From assembly GCF_029962835.1 (NCBI RefSeq), contig NC_080582.1:75450177-75514176 (forward strand): a stretch of 64,000 bases of DNA, read 5' to 3'. The notes under the pieces were generated by a model, which worked only from the letters and a program-made list of their open reading frames with translations, made no database searches and was not told the DNA's origin. Positions 10,221 through 21,865 of this stretch are shown piece after piece (position 1 is the stretch's first letter; each line of letters begins with the position of its first letter). Position numbers and translations under genes: made by a program. The DNA is from Magnolia sinica (Eukaryota > Streptophyta > Magnoliopsida > Magnoliales > Magnoliaceae).

Positions 10221-12303
10221 TGTTCACACCCCAAGTGCAGGTTGTGATGTAGTAATAAACTCGGTAAGACCGAGGTCGAATCCACAGGGACTAAAACCTG
10301 TACGTGATCTGAAACCAAGTAGAACTAGAACTAGACTGAGATGCGATCTAAACAAAATAGAATTTAAGAAATAATTTGTGGAATAATTATCTAAAACTTA
10401 AGTAATTCAAAGGAAGGAAAACTAGGGATTCAGAGGATCCACTTATAGAGATCAGGGAGATCTTTTGCCTGCATCAGGAATCATGGAGATCAAACTGAAC
10501 TTACTTGATCTGGTTTTCAAGAGGTGAAAGGTGTATGAATTAGAATGGATTCCATCACCAAACCTTGCCCAGGAGACAAAGCAAACAACAGAATTAATCT
10601 AATTACCAATCAATCAACATGCCATGAAAGTTAGGCAGAGTACCGTCATCCGACCATGCCCATGAGACGATGGTGAACAATAGGGCTTCCTGACTTCATA
10701 AACATGAAAAGGAGAAAAGGAACATGCTCAAAGCTATCACAGACCCATTGTAATTTCAGTCACAATAGACCATTAAAAACTACAAACATTCCCTTAATAA
10801 TTAAACCATAATCAAGTTCAATTCATGATTAAATAGTTAACCCAGCAATTAGAGTCTCCCATCTCACTACAAGCTTCACCTCTTGCCCTAGCTAAGAGGT
10901 TTAGCCACACATGATATGGGCTAAATAATAGAAATATCAAGGAAAGAAGAAAAAAAACCAGAACCGAGGCTTGTCCAGCTTCTGCTCACGTTCCAGCCCA
11001 AACCCAAGCCACCAAACTCTGTGTCTATTTCTCTTTCTCTGACGTGCAGCAACCAAACCGAGCACAGACTTCTGCTCCTCTTTCTCTCTCCCTAGCTCTC
11101 TGACCGTGCACAGCAGCAGCAGCCCCTGACTTCTCACCTTCCCACGTTCCAAACTAAACCGGCTCCCCTCTCTCTGCTCGTTCACTCGCTGCTTCCGTTT
11201 TTCCCTCAAACGGACAACGTCCTTTGGAAGATTTCGGGCAGACCTTCATGATGAACGGTTCAGATCGTCCGTCCGATCACCGCCATGATCGCACAACACG
11301 CCGCAAAAGTCGGACGACGTCCGGCGCTAAAACAGAGCCTGCGAAAGGCTTTCGCTGTGACTTTGTGGGGCCCACCTGGCTTCCTCTTTGGAAAATCCGA
11401 TCCGTCCACTGTGTTCTACTCGAAAAATCAGGTGGGAAGCACTACTTTTGGACTAAATTCCATGCGGCCCACAATGCTTTCTACTCCGCCGTCCATCTTC
11501 CGTTTGGACGGTAATCTTCCTGTTATTACGTTCAGGGGCCCAAAAGGACACCTAAGTGAGGCCTATAGGCACCCGTGGGACACAATGGACCGTTCTGATT
11601 GGTGTTATGCATGATGTGTGGGGCCCACAAGCGGAACCGACGGTCGGCAGCGTTGCGTTGCTGCGTAAAAATAAAGAATTTTACGTTTTGAGTCGGTCAG
11701 CGCCTGCTGACCGACTTTCTTATTATTAATGCTCGTCCGGTGCACTTGTGCACCTTGCACGTGCACTGCATGCATGGGTCCCATGGTGATGTTTGTAAGA
11801 AATCTGCTCCATCCATCTGTTTTAACACGCAGTTTAAGGGGTTGAATCCAAAAATGAAGTATATCCAGCTGTCTGGCGGGCCCCAGATTGATAATTTGTG
11901 GGCTGATCTGTCCGTTGGGCCCTTTCCACAGTGATCCAGGAGCTGAAATTTCACGTGTACGGTTTATTTATGGTCCTCAGGCCACGTATGAAGTTTCGAA
12001 CTGATCAGATGGTGGGAACCCTATGATCTTGCATTCTGGACACTTTTCAGGCCACTTGAGCTTCACTTCCTTGATTTTCTTGGATCCCTGGCGTGCAAAT
12101 CTATCGATCTTGGTCTCCTAGGGTCCGTCCACTGCTTTAGTGTCGTCAGATCGGTAAATCCATGCTTTTTAGTGTCCTTTCCCAGTCCAAGCTCATGAAG
12201 ACGCCCTGCATCACAAATTCAATTAAATTAGGCTATTAAACGGTGTCATGCTTGTAAACTCATGCAATAAATGGGTCTGATATGCAATATTTGACCCTCA
12301 ACA
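10221..12303 (-). repeat. Athila LTR (left, the 3' LTR)
   Basis: A 2,083-base direct repeat of 19761-21852 beginning TGTTCACACC and ending CCCTCAACA. Many differences from its partner are single-base indels in short homopolymers. Two patches (about 11195-11218 and 11845-12150) are far more diverged. It contains two GTGGGGCCCAC sites (near 11367 and 11619). Confidence 0.95.
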
Positions 12304-12314
12304 CAACCCCCAAC
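12304..12314 (-). other. Athila polypurine tract
   Basis: On the minus strand GGTTGGGGGTTG abuts the left LTR. This is where plus-strand DNA priming is expected, and it agrees with the orientation given by the primer binding site. Confidence 0.75.
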
Positions 12315-13628
12315 CAGCATTTTGCTAGTCCCGAGCAAAGTATGCGAAAAATAAGTTTAGAATTATAAGACAATTTTTACAAACTCAAAAGAGTTATGAA
12401 AAACAATTCAGATACTCGAATTCTAAGATTCATGAATGTTGGCATTACTTTCTCCTGAAAACAAGCTCATGGTAAACTTTGTAATCAAGCTCAAATATTA
12501 ATCCATTAATTAGAATGATTCTAAATATTGAGTTCCATGGATGTAAAGTCTAATCTTGACTTATCAACATTAAGATTCACCTCTCTATTTAACGATATTA
12601 CCGGAGACCAATAAGAGAATTCACGGTAATCCAACTTTGCCTTACACATTATCTCTTTATTCTTTTAATTTTTGACTTTTCCATTAGAAGTAACGCTAAG
12701 AAGAAGAATCAAACCTCACCTATAGGGAGCAAACCTAAGGTAAAGACTGTAAACCCAACTCCTTTTCAAATATCATCCATGGGGAATTAAACCTTCACCT
12801 GTAGGGAGCAGACCTATGGTGAAAACCATTCGCCCAATCTTTTCAATTTCTCAAGTTGGTTCCTTTCAAGCTTAGTGATCACCAAATTAATCGAATGAAA
12901 CCTTAATGCGTAAGCGAGATGTGACGTGTAAAATTATAATTCAATCAATGTTTAAAACTTCTAATCATAGATTAATAGTTCAAACTCTGAATCCAGGAGT
13001 CAAAAATTACCAACACCATGTATTCTGTAATTCCAAGTGTCTCAGGTGGCCATCAAAATCACTTTGAATTTATACGAAATTCCAGAAAATTTTTAAAATT
13101 TTCACAATTTTTCGCTCAAGACCAAGAAAACACTGATTAGGAAACCTAATCTCCCACCCCCAACCAAAAGTCTACATTGTCCTCAATGTAAAAGAAATAA
13201 ACATGCAATGCACATGGGACAACGGAAATATAAGAGGAGTGATGGAAAGATAGTACCTGGACGAAAGAATCAGGAAGTTTTCCAAAAATATCTACGTAAA
13301 AGAGAGTCAGTACAAGAGAGAAACCAACAAAAGTAAAAATAAAATCCTACCTATACCACTTTCGCAGGTGCTCTCGATTGCATTTAGCGCATGCAACAAG
13401 CCTTTAAACCCCTAGTTTACCCCTAGTGGACGAGTTGTAGTCTCGTGAGGGTTTGCAGTAATGTTACCCACAAACATTGAACTAACTAATGATAAAAATG
13501 AAATGAAATGAAGAGCTGGGTTGCCTCCCAGGAGCGCTAAGTTTACCGTCTTCAGCCAGACAAATAAAGCAACTACCCTAGACCTAAGAAAGCGATAAAC
13601 CTACCTATACCTCCATCAGACTAGGAGA
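12315..13628 (-). other. Athila non-coding region after integrase
   Basis: About 1.3 kb between integrase and the polypurine tract with no significant ORF. Two imperfect copies of CACCTATAGGGAGCAAACCT / CACCTGTAGGGAGCAGACCT occur near 12717 and 12796. Some Athila elements carry an envelope-like gene here; none is visible. Confidence 0.6.
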
Positions 13629-14543
13629 TCAGTCCTGGTAAACAGGATCAGTCAGAGGCATGGACATGTCCTCTGAATCAAATTTCTCGACAAATGGCTT
13701 TAAACGATGTCCATTTACTTTAAACTCCTTGCCATTGTCGGGATCTCTTATCTCGACGGCCCCATGAGGATAAGCAGTAACAACAATGTAAGGGCCGGTC
13801 CAACGAGATCGAAGCTTACCCGGAAAGAGATGTAATCGAGAATTATACAAAAGGACTTTCTGGCCTGGCGTGAATGATTTTCGTAGAATATGTTGATCAT
13901 GAAACGCCTTCATCCTGTCCTTGTAAATTCTCGAATTCTCGTATGCGTCGTTCCGGATTTCTTCAAGTTCATTCAATTGAAGTTTGCGTAGCGAGCCAGC
14001 GTTGTCCAGATTGAAATTAAGATTTTTGATCGCCCAGTACGCTTTATGTTCCAGCTCCACAGGCAAGTGACAAGCCTTCCCATAGACAAGTCTAAAGGGA
14101 GACATTCCAATAGGAGTTTTAAATGCAGTACGGTATGCCCATAAGGCATCGGTCAATCGGATTGACCAATCCTTACGATCAGGGTTAACCGTTTTCTCCA
14201 AAATGTGTTTAATCTCCCTATTAGAAATCTCGGCTTGTCCACTTGTCTGTGGATGGTATGGGGTGCTCACCTTATGAGAGATACCGTATTTCTTCATTAA
14301 ACTCTCGAATGGTCTATTACAAAAGTGTGAGCCCCCATCACTAATAATGGCTCGAGGTGTTCCGAATCGAGAAAGGATGTTCTCTTTCAGGAATTTAATG
14401 ACCGTGCGATGGTCATTCTTTCGACACGGAATTGCTTCAACCCATTTAGTGACATAATCCACGGCGAGCAAAATATACAGATTTCCAAACGATTGGGGGA
14501 ATGGTCCCATGAAATCGATGCCCCAAAGAATCAAATGCTTCAA
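13629..14543 (-). CDS. Athila integrase catalytic core and C-terminus
   Basis: A 304-residue frame. Integrase inserts the cDNA into host DNA. The core shows the DD35E residues: Asp in GIDFMGPFP, Asp in IISDGGSHF and Glu in SNREIK. Then come the clade signatures [20 protein letters not shown] and [16 protein letters not shown], and a C-terminal segment with LRSRWTGPY and GHRLKPF. The zinc-binding N-terminus lies upstream in another frame (14446-14751), so a frameshift near 14530 separates them and the intact protein cannot be made from this copy as written. The catalytic part itself is uninterrupted. Confidence 0.9.
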   Translation of the reverse strand: MKHLILWGIDFMGPFPQSFGNLYILLAVDYVTKWVEAIPCRKNDHRTVIKFLKENILSRFGTPRAIISDGGSHFCNRPFESLMKKYGISHKVSTPYHPQTSGQAEISNREIKHILEKTVNPDRKDWSIRLTDALWAYRTAFKTPIGMSPFRLVYGKACHLPVELEHKAYWAIKNLNFNLDNAGSLRKLQLNELEEIRNDAYENSRIYKDRMKAFHDQHILRKSFTPGQKVLLYNSRLHLFPGKLRSRWTGPYIVVTAYPHGAVEIRDPDNGKEFKVNGHRLKPFVEKFDSEDMSMPLTDPVYQD

Positions 14544-14751
14544 TGATAAGGATGGGATTCAAAGGCATCATATTTCGACGGACAATGCTCCCAATTTCTC
14601 GACAACGCTCACAAGCTTTGCAAAACTCATGAGTGTCCCCGAACATAGTGGGCGAAAAAGCCACACTGCAGAATCTTGGCCGTGGTCTTTTTAGCGAAAA
14701 GTGACCACCACAGCCTGAGATGACAGAAGGAGATGACGCTCCGATGCTCAT
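14446..14751 (-). pseudogene. Integrase N-terminal zinc-binding segment (frame-shifted)
   Basis: Contains GCGGHFSLKR and HEFCKACERC, the His/Cys pattern of the integrase N-terminal zinc domain, then [14 protein letters not shown] just before the core. The frame runs out of register with the catalytic core at about 14530. It also needs a frame change upstream to join RNase H. Confidence 0.75.
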
Positions 14752-14936
14752 CTCCGGTACACATCTCCTTAGAATTTGGTCGGGGCAATATTTAAATACG
14801 TAAGGATCATCCCAGAAAAGTTCGCACCTCGGTGAAAAATTTCTTCTTATCTTCTGCTCCTCTGCGGTATAGCACCCGTAGCAAGATAATTAGCAATATC
14901 AGCGAACCAAGGTGAATGGGAGACTCGAACAATTGT

Positions 14937-16187
14937 TCATCGGGAACATGTCATTGATATGGGTCGCCTCAAGGGAATCGAGGTATTAAGGCAAGAAAGG
15001 TGATCGGCTACTACGTTATCTACTCCCTTTTTATCTTTAATTTCCAAATCAAATTCTTGGAGTAGAAGGATCCATCTTATCAAGCGGGGCTTAGAATCAT
15101 TCTTAGAAAGAAGATACTTCAGTGCCGCATGATCTGTATATATAATGATCTTGGATCCGATCAGGTAGGACCTAAATTTGTCCAAGGCGAACACTACGGC
15201 TAAGAGTTCCTTTTCCGTAGTCGAGTAGTTCACTTGGGCAGGATTTAGAGTCCTACTTGCGTAGTGAATGACGTAGGGCTTCTTGTCTTTTCTCTGGCCT
15301 AAGACCGCCCCAAGAGCATAATCAGAAGCGTCGCACATAAGCTCAAAAGGAAGGTTCCAGTCGGGTGGCTGCATGATAGGTGCAGTGGTTAATGTGCCTT
15401 TAAGCTTGGTGAAAGCTTCCTGGCATTGCTCAGTCCACTCGTACGGAACATCCTTTTGAAGAAGATTACATAAAGGACGAGAGAAGAGACTAAAGTCCTT
15501 TATGAATCGTCTGTAAAATCCTGCGTGTCCTAAGAAGGATCGCATATCTCTGATGTTCTTGGGTGGAGGTAGGTCAGAGATAAGATCGATTTTTTCCTTA
15601 TCTACCTCGATTCCTTTGAACGAGATGATATGCCCAAGGACAATTTCCTTCCGAACCATGAAATGGCACTTCTCCCAATTAAGTACCAAGTTCTTTTCTT
15701 CACATCTTTTCAACACACATTTAAGCTTTCCAAGCACTTGCTCAAAGATGGACCGTAAACAGAGAAATCGTCCATGAAGACCTCTAGATATTGCCCTACC
15801 ATATCAGAAAAAAATACTAAGCATACATCGCCGAAAGGTGGCAGGGGCATTACATAGTCCGAATGGCATCCTTCGATAGGCAAAGGTGCCGTAGGGACAT
15901 GTAAATGTGGTCTTTTCCTGGTCTTCGTGGGCTATCTCTATCTCGGTCTGTAGCGAATACCCGTCAAGGAAATCAGAATAGGAATGACCACTAACCTTTC
16001 CAGGATCTCGATCAATGAATGGTAAAGGGAAGTGGTCTTTCCTCTGTGACGGTATTCAACTTCCCGTAGTCAATGCACATTCTCCAACCAAGAGTGACTC
16101 TGGTTGGCACGAGTTCATTATTAGCATTGGCTACGATGGTGATTCCAGGACTTCTTAGGAACCACTTGAGTTGGACTCACCCATCGA
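14937..16187 (-). pseudogene. Athila reverse transcriptase and RNase H (frame-shifted)
   Basis: Reverse transcriptase copies the element RNA; RNase H removes the RNA strand. The 266-residue frame 15737-14937 begins after the RT active site and holds the RT thumb ([16 protein letters not shown]) and RNase H with its acidic residues in [29 protein letters not shown] and VVADHLSCL. The catalytic FMDD is readable just upstream at about 15766-15781 in another frame, and the fingers region up to 16187 is spread over several frames. At least three single-base shifts separate the protease end from RNase H. Confidence 0.85.
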
Positions 16188-17354
16188 CTATCGATATAGG
16201 GTATATAATACCCACATCCAATAGTTTAAGAACTTGGCCTTAACCACTTCCTTCATGTTGGGATTTAGTCTACGTTGTGGTTGCCGAGCGGTTTTTGCAT
16301 TATCCTCAAGGTATATGTGATGAGTACAAATCGAGGGATCGATTCCTTTGAGGTCCGCTATCGTCCATCCTAGGGCTCCTTTATGCTCAATGAGAGTAGA
16401 TATAAGCATACTCTCCTGTTCTTTCTCCAGGTGGGCAGAGATCACCATCGGGTATGTCTCATCTTGACCCAAATATGCATATTTCAAATCATAGGGCAAA
16501 GGTTTTAGGTCAAGCTTCGGCGGTTTGAGGTTAGACGGTAGAGGCACTAGATCGGTTTTTGGTAATTCTTCAAATTGTGGCCTCCACCGGTTAACTTCAA
16601 GTACCGTTGCAGTATCAAGCAAGGCACATGTCTCCCTAATCATGTCATCATCGAAATCATGGGAGTGGGCCAGGCACGTCTCTAGATGGTTGGAGGATAA
16701 GGTTAGAGGTGTCGTATCTTCCACGAAAGAGTCAATCATGTTAATGTCGTGGAAATCGTCATCATCCTCCAAGTTTCTGCCGTTATTTAAAAAAATGTTT
16801 GACTCCAATGTCAAATTTCCAAAAGACATAGTCATGATACCATTCCCACAATTGATAATTGCATTTGACGTGGCGAGGAATGGGCGACCAAGAATGACGG
16901 GAATCTGAGTGCTCATGTTATTGATGGGTTCGGTGTCCAGGATGATAAAGTCTACAGGGTAGTAAAATCTATCAACTTGGACCAACACATCCTCAATTAT
17001 CCCTCTTGGTACACGAACAGAGCAATCAGCAAGTTGTAGTGTGGTTAGGGTGGGTTTTAATTCACCCAAACCTAACTGTTTGTATACCGAGTAGGGAATC
17101 AAATTGACGCTCGTTCCTAAGTCAAGAAGTGCGTGATCAATTCGATGGTTCCCGATTACACATGATATGGTTGGGCTACCGGAATCCTTGAATTTCTGTG
17201 GCACGTCTTGCTTCAGGATGGCACTCACTTTCTCGGTCAAGAAGATTTTCTTTTGAATAATTTTCCGTCGCTTGGTCGTGCATAAGTCTTTTAGGAATTT
17301 GGCATATGAAGGTATCTGTTTAACGACATCAAGTCGAGGAATGTTGACTTTCAC
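16188..17354 (-). CDS. Athila aspartic protease and start of reverse transcriptase
   Basis: A 388-residue frame. The protease (about residues 50-170) would cleave gag-pol. Its active-site motif reads LLDLGTSVNLIP and a second conserved block is VILGRPFLATSNAIIN. Residues after about 290 are the linker into RT, ending near RRLNPNMKEVVKA, where the frame is lost. It overlaps the preceding gag frame by 26 bases in a different register, consistent with one frameshift near 17350 in an originally continuous gag-pro-pol. Confidence 0.85.
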   Translation of the reverse strand: MKVNIPRLDVVKQIPSYAKFLKDLCTTKRRKIIQKKIFLTEKVSAILKQDVPQKFKDSGSPTISCVIGNHRIDHALLDLGTSVNLIPYSVYKQLGLGELKPTLTTLQLADCSVRVPRGIIEDVLVQVDRFYYPVDFIILDTEPINNMSTQIPVILGRPFLATSNAIINCGNGIMTMSFGNLTLESNIFLNNGRNLEDDDDFHDINMIDSFVEDTTPLTLSSNHLETCLAHSHDFDDDMIRETCALLDTATVLEVNRWRPQFEELPKTDLVPLPSNLKPPKLDLKPLPYDLKYAYLGQDETYPMVISAHLEKEQESMLISTLIEHKGALGWTIADLKGIDPSICTHHIYLEDNAKTARQPQRRLNPNMKEVVKAKFLNYWMWVLYTLYR

Positions 17355-18102
17355 TGTTCAACACCTCTAGGATATCCTGAGAGTTAGAGAGAGGTTTTGG
17401 TGAAACCAACCGTTGGGGGAATGGAGCAACTGGCTTCTCTAGAAGTTCCGGTTCTACTTTTTGTGGGGCATCACCGGATCCATCATTGTTGTCCTCTCCT
17501 GGTTCTTGAGGCTTTTCTGGCCTAACCGGAAGAGTTTTATCAATGATCTTTCCACTTCTAAGAGTGGTGATGGATTTAGCGTGCCCCATCTGATTTGAAG
17601 AGCTGGGATCATTAATCTCGTACTGCGGTTTAGGATTGGGGAGAGGTTGTGCAGGAAGCATCCCCTTTTCTATAACCGTCATACGAGAATCTATCTTTTG
17701 CATAAAATCTGTAATTCCCCGCATTGCCTGAGCCAGCTCTTGTATGGAATTTTGAACCGGTTCCTCTTGAGGTTTCACTTGATTTGGATTTTGATTGAAG
17801 AAACCTGAAGGAGTAGTCATTTGTCCATTCCTCCAACTAAAGTTTGGATGATTTTTCCAGCCAAGATTGTATGTATTGGGGTTTGGTCCAGTAAAAGGTC
17901 TTTGATAGTTGTTTATGGCATTGGCTTGTTCATTCAACACTCCTCGAAAGGCAGGTATTGTAGGACAGTTTTTAGTTGTGTGAATGTTACAATCACAGAT
18001 GCCGCAAACAATTTCATTGACCTTATCCTTCTTTCCTTCCATGGCCTCAACTTTCCTTATGAGCGTAGTCACTTTACACTTGAGATCATCCTCTTCTTTC
18101 AA
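17329..18102 (-). CDS. Athila gag C-terminal part with CCHC zinc knuckle
   Basis: A 257-residue frame. The nucleocapsid knuckle is CX2CX4HX4C (Cys-Gly-Ile-Cys, His, Cys) at about residues 33-46, followed by GWKNHPNFSWRN, a clade-typical block, and by ITTLRSGKIIDKTLP before the protease. It binds genomic RNA during particle assembly. The frame is offset from the upstream gag frame by a shift near 18180 and from protease by one near 17350. Confidence 0.82.
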   Translation of the reverse strand: MKEEDDLKCKVTTLIRKVEAMEGKKDKVNEIVCGICDCNIHTTKNCPTIPAFRGVLNEQANAINNYQRPFTGPNPNTYNLGWKNHPNFSWRNGQMTTPSGFFNQNPNQVKPQEEPVQNSIQELAQAMRGITDFMQKIDSRMTVIEKGMLPAQPLPNPKPQYEINDPSSSNQMGHAKSITTLRSGKIIDKTLPVRPEKPQEPGEDNNDGSGDAPQKVEPELLEKPVAPFPQRLVSPKPLSNSQDILEVLNSESQHSST

Positions 18103-18139
18103 GAGATATAATCCACCTTTCTCCTTTAATTGAGTCGGC

Positions 18140-18860
18140 CTAGACGTGGTGTTCGACTTTGGGTAATAGTCCCAAGATTGTGTTTTTCACCAAACTATCG
18201 AGGTAGTCCCATACCTCGTCGACATCTTTATTAATGAACTCTCCATTACACATTGTCTCGACCATTTGGCGCATGGAAGATGTCAGTCCATCGTAGAAAA
18301 AATTTGTAATGCGCCACGTTTCAAATCTGTGTTGTGGGCATGAACTGACCAAATCTTTGAACCTTTCCCAACATTGGAAGAATGTTTCATCTTCCTTTTG
18401 GGCAAAGTTCGTGATTGCTTTTCTGAGGGTAATCGTTTTATGATGTGGGAAGAATTTTTTTATGAATTCCCTCTGCATGTCGTTCCATGTGCCAATGGAT
18501 CTAGGACGTAGTGAATGTAACCACGTCTTAGCTTTCTCTTTTAAGGAAAAAGGAAAGAGTTTCAGCCTAATTGTATCCTCAGATACATTAGGAAAACATA
18601 ATGTAGCTATTATCTCATCGAACTCTTTCAAATGTAAATATGGACTTTCAGATTCAAGTCCATGGAATTTGGGAAGGAGTTGGATAACTCTTGGCTTGAT
18701 GTCCATTTGTCCTGTGTTTTCAGGAAAAATCATGCATGAGGGCATACTCACTCCCGCCGGTTGTAGAAAATCTCGTAAAGTACGAGGCGGGGTGCCTGTT
18801 GCACCTCATTCTCATCTTGGGTATCCTCCACCCCGGGTGGGAGTAGAGGAGGTTGGTCTT
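18140..18860 (-). pseudogene. Athila gag N-terminal (capsid) part
   Basis: The 203-residue frame ending at 18140 is a retrotransposon gag domain (KLFPFSLKEKAKTWLHSL, WNDMQREFIKKFFPHHK, FFYDGLTSSMRQMVE). In-frame codons continue upstream of the first Met (TLRDFLQPAGVSMPSC). The true N-terminus (EDQPPLLPPGVEDTQDENEV) is readable at about 18800-18860 in another register, so a frameshift lies near 18785-18795 beside a C4 run. A second shift near 18180 cuts the domain from the zinc knuckle. Confidence 0.82.
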
Positions 18861-19737
18861 CACCATAACTTCAATTAACTCCGGGGATTTCGAGTGGTGT
18901 CTAGTCTGCGATGGATAGTCAACCCCTCAACCAATCCTCCTTCAAGAGAGACGTCGAGTGTTGTCACGGGCCCACTTGGGCATGAAAACACTCGCACCTC
19001 GATTAAAAACCTAATCTTAAGAAAGGAAAAGAAAATCTAGAAAGAAAGAGAGAGTTGGAAAGAAATTACCAAATTCGAAGCTCCTAAGTTAAGGACCTGC
19101 AAAATAAAACAAAAATAAGTTGATTCCTAAAAAGAGAAGAAAAATAACAGTAAATTAATTTCTAAAAGAAGGTATTCTTAAAAGAAAGTAGAAATTTCTA
19201 AAGTAAATTAGGAAAGATCTAACTAGAAAGTAGATTATTAAAAGAGAACTGAAAGATAGGAAGTAGGGAAAGAGCTTACCAAATTAGAGATTTCTATCTT
19301 AAAGGCCTACAAAATAAGAAGGTTAGTTTCTAAACAAGAATCCTAAAAATAGATGAGGAAACAAATTAGATTTTAAAAAGAGTTAAAAATAGAAAGTGAA
19401 AAACAAAAGAGAAAAGTTTCGAAAATTAGAGGATTTTTCTAGAAAGGGAAATAACTACCCTAGTTTCTAAAATAAACTGCTTCCTAAAAATAGAAAAAAG
19501 AAGACTAGAATTAAAAATTTTAAAATTTAAACCCTAATTCTAAAAGGTAGAAAGAGAGAGAGATTAGGAAGGAATTACCAATTTAGAACTTATGTCAGGA
19601 TCCTACAAAACAGGAAAACAGGTTAAGTTCTAAAAATAGAATAAAATAAAATAAAAACTTCTATCCTAAAGTAAGTAAAATCCTAATCCTAACCTAATTC
19701 TAAAACTAATTAATTTCAGAAAAACGTAACCGTCAGT
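18861..19737 (-). other. Athila A-rich leader with imperfect repeats
   Basis: Untranslated leader between primer site and gag. A block of the form GAAATTACCAAATT..CCTACAAAA followed by A-rich DNA occurs three times (around 19065, 19275 and 19575), giving imperfect repeats of roughly 210-300 bases. No ORF. Confidence 0.6.
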
Positions 19738-19754
19738 CCCCGGCAACGGCGCCA
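19738..19754 (-). other. Primer binding site for tRNA-Asp
   Basis: The + strand reads CCCCGGCAACGGCGCCA, the 3' end of plant tRNA-Asp(GUC) including CCA. The minus-strand element therefore carries its exact complement, six bases inside the right LTR. This fixes element orientation and supports the Athila/Tat grouping. Confidence 0.92.
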
Positions 19755-19760
19755 AAAACT

Positions 19761-21852
19761 TGTTCACACCCCAAGTGCAGGGTTGTGATGTAGTAATAAA
19801 CTCGGTAAGACCGAGGTCGAATCCACAGGGACTGATACCTGTACGTTATCTGAAACCAAGTAGAACTAGAACTAGACTGAGATGCGATCTAAACAAAATA
19901 GAATTTAAGAAATAATTGTGGAATAATTATCTAAAACTTGAAGTAATTCAAAGGAAGGAAAACTAGGGATTCAGAGGATCCACTTATAGAGATCAGGGAG
20001 ATCTTTTGCCTGCATCAGGAATCATGGAGATCAAACTGAACTTACTTGATCTGGTTTTCAAGAGGTGAAAGGTGTATGAATTAGAATGGATTCCATCACC
20101 AAACCTTGCCCAGGAGACAAAGCAAACAACAGAATTAATCTAATTACCAATCAATCAACATGCCATGAAAGTTAGGCAGAGTACCGTCATCCGACCATGC
20201 CCATGAGACGATGGTGAACAATAGGGCTTCCTGACTTCATAAACATGAAAAGGAGAAAAGGAACATGCTCAAGCTATCACAGACCCATTGTAATTTCAGT
20301 CACAATAGACCATTAAAAACTACAAACATTCCCTTAATAATTAAACCATAATCAAGTTCAATTCATGATTAAATAGTTAACCCAGCAATTAGAGTCTCCC
20401 ATCTCACTACAAGCTTCACCTCTTAGCCCTAGCTAAGAGGTTTAGCCACACATGATATGGGCTAAATAATAGAAATATCAAGGAAAGAAGAAAAAAAACC
20501 AGAACCGAGGCTTGTCCAGCTTCTGCTCACGTTCCAGCCCAAACCCAAGCCACCAAACTCTGTGTCTATTTCTCTTTCTCTGACGTGCAGCAACCAAACC
20601 GAGCACAGACTTCTGCTCCTCTTTCTCTCTCCCTAGCTCTCTGACCGTGCACAGCAGCAGCAGCCCCTGACTTCTCACCTTCCCACGTTCCAAACTAAAC
20701 CGGCTCCCCTCTCTCTGCTCGTTCACTCGCTGCTTCTTCTTCTTTGCTTTCCTTCCAAAAGGACAACGTCCTTTGGAAGATTTCGGGCAGACCTTCATGA
20801 TGAACGGTTCAGATCGTCCGTCCGATCACCGCCATGATCGCACAACACGCCGCAAAAGTCGGACGACGTCCGGCGCTAAAACAGAGCCTGCGAAAGGCTT
20901 TCGCTGTGACTTTGTGGGGCCCACCTGGCTTCCTCTTTGGAAAATCCGATCCGTCCACTGTGTTCTACTCGAAAAATCAGGTGGGAAGCACTACTTTTGG
21001 ACTAAATTCCATGCGGCCCACAATGCTTTCTACTCCGCCGTCCATCTTCCGTTTGGACGGTAATCTTCCTGTTATTACGTTCATGGGCCCAAAAGGACAC
21101 CTAGGTGAGGCTTATAGGCACCCGTGGGACACAATGGACCGTTCTGATTGGTGTTATGCATGATGTGTGGGGCCCACAAGCGGAACCGACGGTCGGCAGC
21201 GTTGCGTTGCTGCGTAAAAATAAAGAATTTTGCGTTTTGAGTCGGTCAGCGCCTGCTGACCGACTTTCTTATTATTAATGCTCGTCCGGTGCACTTGTGC
21301 ACCTTGCACGTGCACTGCATGCATGGGTCCCATGGTGATGTTTGTAAGAAATCTGCTCCATCCATCTGTTTTAACACGCAGTTTAAGGGGTTGAGACCAA
21401 AATTGGAGTATATCCAGATATCAGACGGGCCCCAGATCAGTAATTTGTGGGCTGATCTGTCCGTTGGGCCACTTTCACAGTGATCCAGGAGCTGAAATTT
21501 CACGTGTACGGTTCATTTATGGTCTTCAGGACACGTATGGAGTTTTGAACTGATCAGATGGTGGGAACCCTATGATCTTGCATTCTGGACACTTTTCAGG
21601 CCACTTGAGCTTCAATTCTTTGATTTTCTTGGGTCCCTGATGTATAATTTCGTCGCTCTTGGTCTTCTGGAGTCCGTCCACTGCTTTAGTGTCATCAGAT
21701 CGGTAAATCCATGCTTTTTAGTGTCCTTTCCCAATCCAAGCTCATGAAGACGCCCTGCATCACAAATTCAATTAAATTAGGCTATTAAACGGTGTCATGC
21801 TTGTAAACTCATGCAATAAATGGGTCTGATATGCAATATTTGACCCTCAACA
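19761..21852 (-). repeat. Athila LTR (right, the 5' LTR)
   Basis: A 2,092-base partner of 10221-12303 with TG..CA ends. It carries element transcription signals on the minus strand. It is followed by TTCTA (21853-21857), the matching target duplication. Confidence 0.95.
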
Positions 21853-21865
21853 TTCTACCCTCGCT

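Larger units (their letters stand above)
10221..21852 (-). mobile_element. Athila-clade Ty3/gypsy LTR retrotransposon
   Basis: An 11.6-kb element with near-identical TG..CA LTRs (10221-12303 and 19761-21852), perfect 5-bp duplication TTCTA, a tRNA-Asp primer site next to the right LTR and a purine tract next to the left LTR, so it reads on the minus strand. Coding order is gag, CCHC knuckle, protease, RT, RNase H, integrase. The tRNA-Asp primer, the protease DLGTSVNLIP motif and the integrase segment [19 protein letters not shown] are typical of the Athila clade as I know it. There is no envelope-like ORF; the 1.3 kb after integrase is non-coding. Several frameshifts disrupt gag-pol although the LTRs are very similar. 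Confidence 0.93.

Noticed and set aside
10937..11209. 90-residue minus-strand frame in the left Athila LTR (and its twin at 20478-20798)
   Set aside because: It lies wholly in LTR non-coding sequence, is Arg/Glu-rich low complexity from CT-rich DNA, and its twin exists only because the LTR is duplicated.
11224..11614. Overlapping + frames of 96 and 109 residues in the Athila LTR
   Set aside because: Both frames are duplicated with the LTR, overlap each other, and show no domain. They reflect GC-rich LTR sequence.
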